DNA of 64,000 bases from Spirochaetales bacterium (GCA_029098225.1 JAQXNX010000014.1:124001-188000); one strand, 5' to 3'; shown: positions 21,271 through 31,316, numbered from the stretch's first letter. The notes: generated by a model from the sequence alone, not told the origin. Translations and numbers: made by a program.

Positions 21271-23103
21271 TTATTCCTCAGCATCATAAATATTTATATG
21301 AAGGTCCTTAAGCTGCTGTTCGTCTACTGGTGACGGACATTCATCCATAGGAGATGCTGCGAGGTTGTTCTTAGGGAAGGCGATTACCTCGTGGATTGAC
21401 TCTTCGTGGCACATGAGCATGATGAGGCGGTCGAGACCAGGGGCGATTCCTCCGTGTGGTGGAGCACCAAACTTGAAGGCCTGTACGAGGAAGCCGAAGG
21501 CCTTCTGGGCACGCTCTTCGCTGTAACCAACAATCTTGAAAATGCGCTGCTGGAGAGCAGGATCATTAATACGCATAGATCCCGATGCAAGCTCGTAACC
21601 GTTGAGTACGAGGTCGTAAAGGTCACCCTTTACTGCGCCAGGATCTGATTCAAGTGTATCCCAATACTGCTTCTGTGGAAGTGTGAACATGTGGTGTTCT
21701 GTTTCCCACTTATTTTCTTCTTCATTCCATGCAAAGTATGGGAAGTCGATAATCCATGCAAAGTGGAATTCATCCTTTGGATTATAGAGGTTGAGGTCTT
21801 TACCAAGCTGCTTGCGGACTGCACCAAGTGCTGTACATGCCAGCTGCCAGTTTTCGTCGCTTACGAACAAAATCAAGTCATTCTTTTCTGCTCCAAGCTT
21901 GCTGCAGATTTCTGCTTCTTTTCCGGCATAGAACTTTGAGATTCCGCCTTCGAAGGCACCTTCTGCATTAACCTTCATCCAAGCGAGGCCCTTTGCCTTG
22001 TAAGTTTTTGCAACTTCTTCAAGGGCTTCAATATTTTTGCGTGAATATTTGTCTGCAACATTCTTTACAACGAGGGCCTTGAGACCAGAGCGTTTGTGGC
22101 GCTGGATATCGCGGCCTGCGTTTGCGGCACCAGCCTTAAATGCGTTGAAATCAGCAAGGTCTGCCATGAAAGCAGCATCCTGCATCTTCATATCGAAACG
22201 AAGGTCCGGCTTATCGCTTCCGTACCAGTCAAAAGCATCTTCCCAGGCAATGCGGTCAAACTTAGCTGGCAAATCATAATTCAAAGTCTTTTTGAAGATG
22301 TAGCCCATCATGCCTTCTGTTGTGCTCAAAACCTCTTCACGGTTTGTAAAAGACATTTCCATATCAATCTGAGTGAACTCAGGCTGGCGGTCTCCACGAG
22401 CATCTTCATCGCGGTAGCAGCGGGCAATCTGGAAGTATTTATCAAAACCAGAAACCATCAGAAGCTGCTTATAAAGCTGAGGGCTCTGTGGAAGGGAATA
22501 GAATTTTCCAGGGTGAACACGTGAAGGAACGAGATAGTCGCGGGCTCCTTCCGGTGTAGATTTAATAAAGGTTGGAGTTTCAATCTCGAGGAAGCCTTTT
22601 GATGTAAGGTACTCACGGGTAGCAAAAGCAACCTGGCTTCTCAAAATGATATTGTGCTGCATAGGGTCGCGGCGGAGGTCCAGGTAGCGGTACTTAAGAC
22701 GAAGGTCTTCGTTAGCAACTACGAGAGTTCCGTCCTTCTGGCGAACCTCTTCGATAGAGAAAGGAAGCTCTTGAGAAGTTGTGAAAATCTCAATATCAGT
22801 TGCTTCAACTTCAATTTCACCGGTTGCCATATCGGCATTAATATCTTTATCAGCGCGGGCATTAACCACGCCTTCAACTGCGATACAATATTCACTCTTG
22901 AGGCTGGCAGCAATTTTCTTTACATCATCGCTAGCCTTATCGCCAACCATTACCTGAGTAATTCCATAGCGGTCGCGAAGACGAATAAACAAAAGACCGC
23001 CCAAGTCACGGGTGCGGCTTACCCAACCATTCAAAACAACTTTCTTACCAACATCACTCTTGCGAAGCTCGCCGCAGGTGACTGTACGCTTACTATTCTG
23101 CAT
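21271..23103 (-). CDS. aspS: Aspartyl-tRNA synthetase (bacterial type)
   Basis: GWVSRTRDLGGLLFIRLRDRYGITQVM ... class II motifs FGAPPHGGIAPGLDRLIMLM. Confidence 0.98.
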   Translation of the reverse strand: MQNSKRTVTCGELRKSDVGKKVVLNGWVSRTRDLGGLLFIRLRDRYGITQVMVGDKASDDVKKIAASLKSEYCIAVEGVVNARADKDINADMATGEIEVEATDIEIFTTSQELPFSIEEVRQKDGTLVVANEDLRLKYRYLDLRRDPMQHNIILRSQVAFATREYLTSKGFLEIETPTFIKSTPEGARDYLVPSRVHPGKFYSLPQSPQLYKQLLMVSGFDKYFQIARCYRDEDARGDRQPEFTQIDMEMSFTNREEVLSTTEGMMGYIFKKTLNYDLPAKFDRIAWEDAFDWYGSDKPDLRFDMKMQDAAFMADLADFNAFKAGAANAGRDIQRHKRSGLKALVVKNVADKYSRKNIEALEEVAKTYKAKGLAWMKVNAEGAFEGGISKFYAGKEAEICSKLGAEKNDLILFVSDENWQLACTALGAVRKQLGKDLNLYNPKDEFHFAWIIDFPYFAWNEEENKWETEHHMFTLPQKQYWDTLESDPGAVKGDLYDLVLNGYELASGSMRINDPALQQRIFKIVGYSEERAQKAFGFLVQAFKFGAPPHGGIAPGLDRLIMLMCHEESIHEVIAFPKNNLAASPMDECPSPVDEQQLKDLHINIYDAEE

Positions 23104-23156
23104 AATTTTGCCTTATCGAGCGGCACGGATGCCGCATTTTGAGATTAAAAAAAATT

Positions 23157-23213
23157 TGCAAGAAAACTTGTTTTCTTGCGATTAGAAAATTACATGGAGG
23201 TAATTTTCTAATC
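23157..23213 (-). promoter_or_regulatory. aspS leader: tandem hairpins, the second with U-tract (candidate attenuator)
   Basis: Minus strand: GATTAGAAAATTAC-ctccat-GTAATTTTCTAATC, then GCAAGAAAA-caag-TTTTCTTGC followed by AAATTTTTTTT. Confidence 0.6.
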
Positions 23214-23295
23214 ATTTTAGCGTTATGAAAGAAGTTTTACAATAATATGTAGTTCTCATTGTAACTTCCTGTGTGAAATCTTATAATATAAAATC

Positions 23296-23430
23296 ATGCA
23301 TAAGAATAATGTTGAAAGATTCTTTGAATTGGCTGGAGAAAAACAGGAATATACTCTTTCAATTACCAGTGAAGGTTTTGTTGTAGAAGAAAATAATGAC
23401 TTTTCTTTAATAACTGAAGTAAAATATTAA
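23296..23430 (+). CDS. Small ORF, 44 aa
   Basis: MHKNNVERFFELAGEKQEYTLSITSEGFVVEENNDFSLITEVKY; not in the supplied ORF track (<60 aa). Confidence 0.35.
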   Translation: MHKNNVERFFELAGEKQEYTLSITSEGFVVEENNDFSLITEVKY

Positions 23431-23460
23431 AAAATAATTGATAAAAAAAAGGATTTAAAA

Positions 23461-24570
23461 ATGGAAAGAAAGTATTTTATCGACAATCTCAGGATTCTTT
23501 GTATTCTGCTGCTTTTCCCATTTCATGCGGGAATGTTTTACAATGATTTCGGCGAACGATTTTATGTTCATATTGCAGACTGTATTCCAGCTTCATTATT
23601 GAATATCAGCACATACCCCTGGTGGATGCCACTTTTATTTGTCCTAGCCGGAGCTTCAACCTTTTATGCTTTTGGAAAGCGAACAGCAAAGCAGTACATT
23701 ATTGAACGAGTACTAAAGCTTTATATTCCTTTTACCGCAGCTCTTATTTTTGTAATTCCTGTTCAGCCTTATCTGGCAGATATTTATTTCAATAATTATT
23801 CGGGCAACTACTTTGAACACTTTAAAGAATTTCTTGTTTTTACAGATTTTACCGGTTATGATGGCCACTTTACTCCCGCTCATACCTGGTTTATTCTGTA
23901 TCTTTTCCTGATTTCTCTTATTACCTTGCCACTATTAAAATTGGCCTATAATAAAAATTTTGATTTAAAGCTTTCCCGATTTCTTATTCTCAAACTCCTT
24001 TTAATAGCGGTAATAACTTATTTTATTAAACCAATTGCTAATCTGGGTGGAAAAAGCATTGCAGAATTTATGGCCTGGTTTTTAATTGGTTTCTTTATTT
24101 TCTCAAATGAAACTTTCCAGGAAAAAGCTGCTGCCTGGTCTATAGTAACATTCCCAATCTTTGCAATTCTTTTAATTACCCGATGTATAATGTATAAAAT
24201 GCAGGTTTTTCCACCTTATTGGGATGTATTAACCTATATTTTTACCTGGAGTGGAATACTTTCATTATTTGGCCTTGGAAAAAAGTTTTTAAACTTTAAC
24301 AGCGCTTTTACAAAGTATTTTTCACAGGCGTCATATCCCCTTTATATTCTTCATCAATCAGTAATAGTAATTTTAGGATTCTTTGCTGCAAAATATGTTA
24401 TGATTCCTTATGTTCTTCAGTACATATTAATAGTTTTGATTTCCTTTGTGATTACTCTTGGACTTTATGAGCTTTTCCGAAGAAACAGGGTAACATGCTT
24501 TCTTTTGGGAATCAAAAGGATGAAAAATAGACAGGCAGGGGCAAGCCCGCAGCGTTACAATAAGTTGTGA
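23461..24570 (+). CDS. Acyltransferase 3 family membrane protein
   Basis: NLRILCILLLFPFHAGMFY ... multi-TM ... SYPLYILHQSVIVILGF. Confidence 0.85.
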   Translation: MERKYFIDNLRILCILLLFPFHAGMFYNDFGERFYVHIADCIPASLLNISTYPWWMPLLFVLAGASTFYAFGKRTAKQYIIERVLKLYIPFTAALIFVIPVQPYLADIYFNNYSGNYFEHFKEFLVFTDFTGYDGHFTPAHTWFILYLFLISLITLPLLKLAYNKNFDLKLSRFLILKLLLIAVITYFIKPIANLGGKSIAEFMAWFLIGFFIFSNETFQEKAAAWSIVTFPIFAILLITRCIMYKMQVFPPYWDVLTYIFTWSGILSLFGLGKKFLNFNSAFTKYFSQASYPLYILHQSVIVILGFFAAKYVMIPYVLQYILIVLISFVITLGLYELFRRNRVTCFLLGIKRMKNRQAGASPQRYNKL

Positions 24571-24604
24571 GGTGGACGCCCGCACTGGGGCGCGAGGTTA
24601 AATA

Positions 24605-26128
24605 ATGAAAAAAAGTATTTCATTTTTTTGTTTCTTTTTATTATTGCTTATATCCTGCAAAACGACTTTTAATTTGCAGGATGCAAAAAATGCCGATGAG
24701 CAGATTATTGAATATCTGAAATCAAAAAAAATTGTATTTATAGGCGAAAATCACTCAACTGTTTTTCCAATTTTGTACATGACACAAAATATGGAAAATT
24801 TTTATAACACTGGTGTACGATATCTTTTTTTAGAAGAAGAAGGCGACGGCTTTTTCCCTGCCGGAAACTATGATGATTACAGACTGCAAATTGTTCCTCC
24901 ATGGTGCACATTTGGCTGGAAATATGAATATCATCTGATGGAACTTGAAGTAGCTCGAATAAATCAGCTGCACCCGGATGACCCTATAAATGTAATTTTT
25001 CCTGAAAAAGGCATTATTTGGCCGGAAGATATGAATGATGCAACAAAGGTTTTAAATGCCCGTGATGCTCAGGCCCAAAAAACAATCATTCGGATTATGG
25101 ACAATTCAAAGCTTGAAGATAAGGCAATTATTTTTTACGGCAGCGGACATGGAATGAAAAATCCAGGCCATTTTTATAGTGATGAAGCTTTATGGTATTC
25201 TAGCGGTTATCACTTGAATAACCACTATGGAGACCAGTATGCTTCTTTTAATATTTATGAACTTATAAATAATGATTATACAAAAGTTAATTACGGCAAA
25301 GATTCAGATTTTAAAATCTTAAATGAGAAATATCTAAGGAAGGAACTTTCCGAAGACGAAATTTCAAATTATGACTTTTATTGCGCAACAAACCAGCGAA
25401 TCTATGGAATTGCTATTCCTTATATTACTACAGATTATAACTTACAGGCGCTTTATAATAACGTTGCCGGTTTTGATATAAACGAACAATCTCCGAACAG
25501 AGCTCGTGAGCTTTCATATTTTGCATTAGCAATTTCCTATTTAAAATATTGTTTTGGAGATTATTTTCCTTTTAGTTTTGAAGAGAACAATCTGGAAGAA
25601 GCTCTTGATTTATTAAAAAAATCTGTTTTTCAAAGTGGAAAAGCCCCCTCTTCTTTCTGTAAAAATCTTCCATCCTATACAATTGAAGAATGGGAAAAAT
25701 ATGCAGAATACCTTTTTTCTTATGAATGGCTTGAAGATTATATCTATGGCTATATAGATTATGAAAAAATGGGTAAAAAAGCCTGCGGCTATATAATTTA
25801 CAATATGAAACAGGCAATTAAAATGAATCCTCAAGATCCGTGGCCGCAGTACTGGCTTGCATATTTTATGAATGAAAAAGCATATTATAGCGGAAAAAAA
25901 GCAGACTATGAAAAGGCAATAGTTGAATGGGAAAACTTTTTGAATTACGATGCCGCTTCTGCCTGCCCGGGTTTACTTATAGCTTATGACAGTCTTTCAA
26001 TTAATTATTCAGAAATCGGAAACGAAGAAAAATCTCATTTCTATATTAATAAAAAAGAAACCGTAGAAAAAAACTTTCCATGGAAAGATACTGAAATGTA
26101 TTTTTTTGGCTATTATAATGAAAACTGA
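24605..26128 (+). CDS. Lipoprotein with ChaN/Tiki/erythromycin-esterase-like N-domain
   Basis: LLLLISCKTTF lipobox; KIVFIGENHSTVFPILYM. Confidence 0.55.
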   Translation: MKKSISFFCFFLLLLISCKTTFNLQDAKNADEQIIEYLKSKKIVFIGENHSTVFPILYMTQNMENFYNTGVRYLFLEEEGDGFFPAGNYDDYRLQIVPPWCTFGWKYEYHLMELEVARINQLHPDDPINVIFPEKGIIWPEDMNDATKVLNARDAQAQKTIIRIMDNSKLEDKAIIFYGSGHGMKNPGHFYSDEALWYSSGYHLNNHYGDQYASFNIYELINNDYTKVNYGKDSDFKILNEKYLRKELSEDEISNYDFYCATNQRIYGIAIPYITTDYNLQALYNNVAGFDINEQSPNRARELSYFALAISYLKYCFGDYFPFSFEENNLEEALDLLKKSVFQSGKAPSSFCKNLPSYTIEEWEKYAEYLFSYEWLEDYIYGYIDYEKMGKKACGYIIYNMKQAIKMNPQDPWPQYWLAYFMNEKAYYSGKKADYEKAIVEWENFLNYDAASACPGLLIAYDSLSINYSEIGNEEKSHFYINKKETVEKNFPWKDTEMYFFGYYNEN

Positions 26129-26200
26129 TTTATAAAAATGACCAGCAGAAAATAGTTGTTATGACTATATGTCACTGGCGTATTTTTAAAGGAAGAGAAT

Positions 26201-27040
26201 ATGAATAAATTTTCAAAAATTACAGGATTGATTGCTTTTTGGACAAGAGTGGCAGCATTTTTATGTACAATATTTGTTATTGTATTTCAAAAACAAATTG
26301 TTAAACTCTTTAGTGAGTCTACACTAAATGTTACCGTTTTTCTGTATGAAGAAATTCTTATTAGATTTGTTTTATTAGTAATAGTAGGTTTGTTTTGTTA
26401 TAAAAAAAAGACAAACAATAGAAATCGTGCAATAATAGCCTTATATTTTTTCCTATTTATAACATTATTATTTTCAAATCCATTCGTTTCGACAATTTCA
26501 GCAATGCTGTCAGGAATGAAAGGCTCAGAATATCTTGCTGCAAAAGCAATTCTTTCTTCTGCTTTACAATCTATAACATATATTTTTACATTGATAAGTA
26601 CTGTATGCTTCTATTTATCAACAGGAACTTTAATTGTCTTAAATGATAATGAAACTAAAGAATTAGAAATTGAAGCCTCAGAAAAAAGCAGGACAAAATT
26701 AATTCTGTTTTCAGGATTTTTAGGAATATTCGGAATAGACAGATTCTATGCAAAAAATATAGCTATTGGAATTATTAAATTAGTACTTGGTTTGCCTATA
26801 GTAGTAAAGATTTTTCGTACCTTATTTAATCTAATTTTATATGGTTTTTCAAATTTTCTGGAATCTTTTCTTATAAATTCATATACTTTTAATCTAAATC
26901 AATCGAAATCTCTTTTTCTTTCAATCATTCTGGCAGTAATTCCGTATTTACCTATAACAATTTTTTCTATTAGGGATTTTGTTCTTTGTGTTTTAGGAAA
27001 AATAAAGGATTCCGAACATAAATTTATAATAAAGTGGTAA
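26201..27040 (+). CDS. TM2-domain membrane protein
   Basis: LILFSGFLGIFGIDRFYAKNIAIGIIKLVLG. Confidence 0.7.
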   Translation: MNKFSKITGLIAFWTRVAAFLCTIFVIVFQKQIVKLFSESTLNVTVFLYEEILIRFVLLVIVGLFCYKKKTNNRNRAIIALYFFLFITLLFSNPFVSTISAMLSGMKGSEYLAAKAILSSALQSITYIFTLISTVCFYLSTGTLIVLNDNETKELEIEASEKSRTKLILFSGFLGIFGIDRFYAKNIAIGIIKLVLGLPIVVKIFRTLFNLILYGFSNFLESFLINSYTFNLNQSKSLFLSIILAVIPYLPITIFSIRDFVLCVLGKIKDSEHKFIIKW

Positions 27041-27678
27041 AAATGAATCAATTGGAAGAAGCTTTAACTATAGCAATTATTGGAGGAGCTGATGGACCCA
27101 CTTCAATTTATATTTCAAAACAAAGCCTGTGGTTGATAATAATTGAAATTCTAATTTTTCTATTTATATTTGCTTTTGCAATATATGGATTCGTTAAAAA
27201 TATAAAAAAACGAAAAATTATAAAATCAATTATTTATGGAATAATTCTTCTGCTTGTAATTTTGCCCGTTACTATATTTGGAGTAAAAAGATACAAAATT
27301 ATTAAAGAATATCAAAAATTTTATGATAATCTGTTTTTTTCAGAAAATACCGCAGAGCTTGGAATTTATACTGAAGCGGAAGATTTTGAATATTTTAGAA
27401 AAAGTAATAAGCTTATAAATGTTAATATTGGTTCTGCAGGAATGGGATTTTTAATCGGTAAAAAACTGGGAGAAAATGAATTTAAAGTAGTAAAAGAAAT
27501 ATATGGAAGTGGAGTTCCTGTTGTAGCAGAAGAAACAGAAATTGCTTTATTAAATAATAATATTTTAAAAATATCTGAAGATGAATATTTTATTCTTGAA
27601 AATCATGTGTTAAAATATTTTAATAATGAAAAAGAATATTTAATTTACAGTATTGAAGACGATTGGATTTCCCAATGA
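27034..27678 (+). CDS. Membrane protein with N-terminal OadB-like GGADGPTSIYI motif
   Basis: LTIAIIGGADGPTSIYISKQ followed by one or two TM helices. Confidence 0.55.
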   Translation: MVKMNQLEEALTIAIIGGADGPTSIYISKQSLWLIIIEILIFLFIFAFAIYGFVKNIKKRKIIKSIIYGIILLLVILPVTIFGVKRYKIIKEYQKFYDNLFFSENTAELGIYTEAEDFEYFRKSNKLINVNIGSAGMGFLIGKKLGENEFKVVKEIYGSGVPVVAEETEIALLNNNILKISEDEYFILENHVLKYFNNEKEYLIYSIEDDWISQ

Positions 27679-27700
27679 AATGTATTTTTGGAGAAGAAAA

Positions 27701-28567
27701 ATGAAAAAAATTAATTTTGTAATTTTATTAGTATTTATTTTATCAATGAATGTCTTTGGATTTGATAAACAGAATCAGGTAATCAGCGGGCTTCAGAGCG
27801 GAAAATATGAGGACGTGAAAATACTTCTTCAAGAATGGGAAAAAGAAAATCCAAAAGATCCGGATTTAATGACCGGCTGGTTTAATTATTATATAAATCG
27901 AAAGGCTGAAGAAAAAAGCATGTTCGGTTATATGAAAAACGGACAGTATGGAATGTATTCAAAAATAGTTTATGATGAAAATGATTTGAAAACAGCCATT
28001 TCATATCTTGATAAAGCCTTAAAAACTAATCCATACAGAATGGATATATATTTTGGTAAAATTAATTCACTTCTGTCTGCTGAAAAATATTCAGATGGCT
28101 CAAAAGCAATTATTGATTTTCTTAAAGCTTATGAAAAAAACAAAACGGACTGGTATTGGTCATATAATCAAAAATTTAGTGATAACAATTGGAATGTTGA
28201 AAATATTGTATTAGGTACATTACAAGATTACTGTCAGTTATTTGATTTTTATGTTGACCGCGATTCTGTAAAAAGTGCACTCGACCAGATCTTAAAGGTA
28301 TTCCCTAAAAATGTAGTATTTTTAAATTATCTGTCTTATTATTATTCCTCAGCAAAAGAATATGAAAAATCAATTGAAGTATTACTATCAGCTTATAAAA
28401 TAGATCCTGATGATTATATTATTATAGGAAACCTTGCTTCCGATTATGAAAAAATGGAAAATTATAAAGAAGCTGAAAAATGGTATACTATTATGTCAAA
28501 AATAAACTCAGATAATGCAAAAGCTTATGCTTCTGAAGGCTTAGAAAGAGTTAGAAATAAAAAATAA
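27701..28567 (+). CDS. Exported TPR-like protein
   Basis: MKKINFVILLVFILSMNVFGF signal peptide; TPR-like NYKEAEKWYTIMSKINSDNAKAYASEGLERV. Confidence 0.65.
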   Translation: MKKINFVILLVFILSMNVFGFDKQNQVISGLQSGKYEDVKILLQEWEKENPKDPDLMTGWFNYYINRKAEEKSMFGYMKNGQYGMYSKIVYDENDLKTAISYLDKALKTNPYRMDIYFGKINSLLSAEKYSDGSKAIIDFLKAYEKNKTDWYWSYNQKFSDNNWNVENIVLGTLQDYCQLFDFYVDRDSVKSALDQILKVFPKNVVFLNYLSYYYSSAKEYEKSIEVLLSAYKIDPDDYIIIGNLASDYEKMENYKEAEKWYTIMSKINSDNAKAYASEGLERVRNKK

Positions 28568-28579
28568 CATAAAAAACTC

Positions 28580-28639
28580 CAAAACCGACTGCGGAACAAT
28601 CAATTGCGCGGGAAAAATTCCCGGGTTTTGATTTTTTTT
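28580..28639 (+). terminator. Rho-independent terminator
   Basis: CAAAACC...GGGAAaaaTTCCC...GGTTTTG then U-tract. Confidence 0.65.
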
Positions 28640-28718
28640 ATTTTATAATTTAAGCCGGTTTTTCTGCTTTTCATATACAGCTTTTATCTTTATTATATCT
28701 GTATTGAGGAAAATAAAA

Positions 28719-29960
28719 ATGAAAAAAGTATCTAAAATCATCTGTATTGTATTAACTTCTATTCTGGCTTTGATTTTGCTTGCCATTGCAGTAATCACTT
28801 TTATCTTTAGGAATGAAATTTCATCAATTTCTTCTATTAAATTGCTAAAACCCCGCGTGGAAAATTCCCTGCAGTGTGGAATCTACGAAATGACCTTTAA
28901 TGGCGATTATTATTTTGAAGATTATCTGGCTCAGGGTGGCGCTAAAAACGACCGCGAGCTTCTGGACTTCATAATGAATAAAATGACTAAGGGGCTTTTG
29001 AAGATTAAAATCAATACTTCAAAAATCGGCTGTTCTTCTTTTACTGCTCACAAAGAAAACGGCGAACATCTCTTTGCACGAAACTACGACCTGTATGCGA
29101 CAAACACCTGCATTGTCCGCGTCAAAGGAAATAAAAAACGCCATGCTTCAATTTCTACTGTGGACACTTCTTTTATAAATATTCCGGCCCGGGCTGATAT
29201 GAATAATCTTATTTCCAAAGCTTATGCCCTTGCCGCTCCTTATGCACCTCTCGATGGGCTTAATGATGCGGGAATCAGCTGCGGAATTTATATGACCTAT
29301 CAGGGTGTGGGAAAAAATGTTATTGCGACAGATCAGAATACAGACCTTCCCGACATTTCTCCAACTGCCCTTATTCGATTGATTCTTGATTATGCTGATT
29401 CCCTTGATGAAGCTGTGGACTTTGCCAGAAGCTATGATATGCACGATTCTGCAGGAACTTCATTTCATATAATGGTTGCAGAGCCTTCCGGAAGAAGTGC
29501 AATTCTTGAATGGGTTAATGACACTGATGAAAGTGATAACTACGGAAGCCTGCGTAAGTTAGTAGTAACTTACAATGACCAGGATTCAAATATCGGCAAG
29601 CGCGAAGGTGAATCTGATTTTCAGTGGGTTACAAATTTTATAATTCAGCCGGGATATTATAAGGTTTATAATAATGACCTGACCGGCTGGGACCGCTACA
29701 ATATTATTTACGATGAGCTTTCAAAAAGCGATGGCCTTGTAGCTGATGAAATGGATGCCATGGATATTCTTCATAAGGTTTCGCAGAGAACTGTAAGACC
29801 TGACCGCAAGGCAGATGATTTTATTCTGACTATTCACAGCGTAATTTATAATCTTGATAATCTGACTACCCTCTGGTGCGGCAATGAACAGTATGCTGAC
29901 ACTGAAGGAATGTTTAAATATGAATTAAATAAAAAGAAGCGGATTTTTATGAAAAAATAA
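28719..29960 (+). CDS. Choloylglycine hydrolase/linear amide C-N hydrolase-like (Ntn) protein
   Basis: GCSSFTAHKENGEHLFARNYDLYAT; SAGTSFHIMVAEPSGRSAILEW. Confidence 0.75.
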   Translation: MKKVSKIICIVLTSILALILLAIAVITFIFRNEISSISSIKLLKPRVENSLQCGIYEMTFNGDYYFEDYLAQGGAKNDRELLDFIMNKMTKGLLKIKINTSKIGCSSFTAHKENGEHLFARNYDLYATNTCIVRVKGNKKRHASISTVDTSFINIPARADMNNLISKAYALAAPYAPLDGLNDAGISCGIYMTYQGVGKNVIATDQNTDLPDISPTALIRLILDYADSLDEAVDFARSYDMHDSAGTSFHIMVAEPSGRSAILEWVNDTDESDNYGSLRKLVVTYNDQDSNIGKREGESDFQWVTNFIIQPGYYKVYNNDLTGWDRYNIIYDELSKSDGLVADEMDAMDILHKVSQRTVRPDRKADDFILTIHSVIYNLDNLTTLWCGNEQYADTEGMFKYELNKKKRIFMKK

Positions 29961-29975
29961 CTGAAAGCGATAATT

Positions 29976-30944
29976 TCAGTTAAGACTTACATAAGAGCTT
30001 TCTTCAACGATTCGTTGTCCGTCGGCGCTAAGAATAAAAGAAATTACTTTTTGAATGTCTGCCCGTTCTGAATCAGAAGCCCTGTAAATTGCATAAAAGT
30101 TTGAAACAATCGGATATGTATGATTTCTGATGTTTTCTTTTGTTGGAGCAACTCCATTTAAGGCAAGCAGCTTAATATTCTGTGAGGCAACAATTCCTTC
30201 AACATAGTATCGGAAGGAATAGCCCAAAGTACGACCGGCATAAATTGAATTTGCCGGCTTTATTTTCTGGCCATTCATAAAAGAAAGCATGGCTGTCTGG
30301 CTTCCGCTTCCATCTGGTCTTGTAATTGCAGATATTTTTGAATTATCTCCGCCAACTTCTGACCAGCTGCGGAGCTTTCCAGAATAAATAGCGCGTATCT
30401 GGTCAATTGTCAGAGAATCAACTGGATTATTTTTATTTACAAGAAAAACAAAAGCTTCAAAGCCTATAGGAATCTGAACAAGTTCAACATTGTTTTGCGC
30501 TGCATATTCAAGCTGCTTTTCCGAAGGCTCTGCACAAAAAATAATATCAGCTGTGCCATTTACAATTGCTTTATAAGCGCCGCCTGTATTACGTTTTTGC
30601 AGGAGACTTTTTTCCGTAAAATCAGTTCCATTAAAAAAACAGGTTCCTTCTGGATACATTGCATTAAAGAATGCAGAATAAACTGGATAAAGAGCAGTTG
30701 CGCCATCAAGAACAGGCATTTTTTCGTCAGGCTTAAAACAATATTCGTCAGAAGCCTTTAGTTTTACAATTTTTGATTTATCTTCAAAGGGGAGATAGTC
30801 TTCCAGCACAATTGATTTAGCCTGCATTTCTTTTCCGAATGGATTCTGTAAACGTTTGATAAAATGTGTATATAGGAAAACATCAAAAAGAATAAAAGGA
30901 AGTGCGCAATAAATACATATAATTATACAAACAGAACGCTTCAT
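29976..30944 (-). CDS. PstS-like phosphate-binding protein
   Basis: DGATALYPVYSAFFNAMYP ... GKLRSWSEVGGDNSKISAITRPDGSGSQTAML. Confidence 0.8.
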   Translation of the reverse strand: MKRSVCIIICIYCALPFILFDVFLYTHFIKRLQNPFGKEMQAKSIVLEDYLPFEDKSKIVKLKASDEYCFKPDEKMPVLDGATALYPVYSAFFNAMYPEGTCFFNGTDFTEKSLLQKRNTGGAYKAIVNGTADIIFCAEPSEKQLEYAAQNNVELVQIPIGFEAFVFLVNKNNPVDSLTIDQIRAIYSGKLRSWSEVGGDNSKISAITRPDGSGSQTAMLSFMNGQKIKPANSIYAGRTLGYSFRYYVEGIVASQNIKLLALNGVAPTKENIRNHTYPIVSNFYAIYRASDSERADIQKVISFILSADGQRIVEESSYVSLN

Positions 30945-30947
30945 AAA

Positions 30948-31088
30948 TTACCTGATTTTTTCATTTGAAATAAAAGCTGTAAGTGAACTGTTTTTCAGAA
31001 GATACCAGGTGTAGCCAGCCAGACAGCAGGAAGATAAAATGCCTAAACTTAATGTAATTATAATTGCCGGAATAAATTTATTTTTCAT
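30948..31088 (-). CDS. Small membrane protein, 46 aa
   Basis: MKNKFIPAIIITLSLGILSSCCLAGYTWYLLKNSSLTAFISNEKIR; directly upstream of the pstS-like gene, absent from ORF track. Confidence 0.5.
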   Translation of the reverse strand: MKNKFIPAIIITLSLGILSSCCLAGYTWYLLKNSSLTAFISNEKIR

Positions 31089-31091
31089 TTT

Positions 31092-31316
31092 TTACATACC
31101 ATGCACAGCCAGATTATAGATAATAATCATAACAAAAATAAAAGCAGCAATAATGGTTAATGAAATAATACTGCAAATTATAATAGCAAATATCCAGATG
31201 CTTCGTTTTGTTTTTTCTTCTTTTGGAAGAGTTCTAAGCTTTATAATTCCTAGGACAACAATATAGATATTAATTATTCCAAAAGCTATTATTAAAATTG
31301 TAAATAATAATTCCAT
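31092..31316 (-). CDS. Small two-TM protein
   Basis: 74-aa hydrophobic ORF in apparent operon with the downstream minus-strand genes. Confidence 0.5.
   Translation of the reverse strand: MELLFTILIIAFGIINIYIVVLGIIKLRTLPKEEKTKRSIWIFAIIICSIISLTIIAAFIFVMIIIYNLAVHGM

Noticed and set aside
23104-23290. Asp-codon leader peptide for aspS
   Set aside because: The small leader ORF (MRTTYYCKTSFITLK) has no Asp codons, so classical aspartate attenuation is not supported, although the terminator is real.
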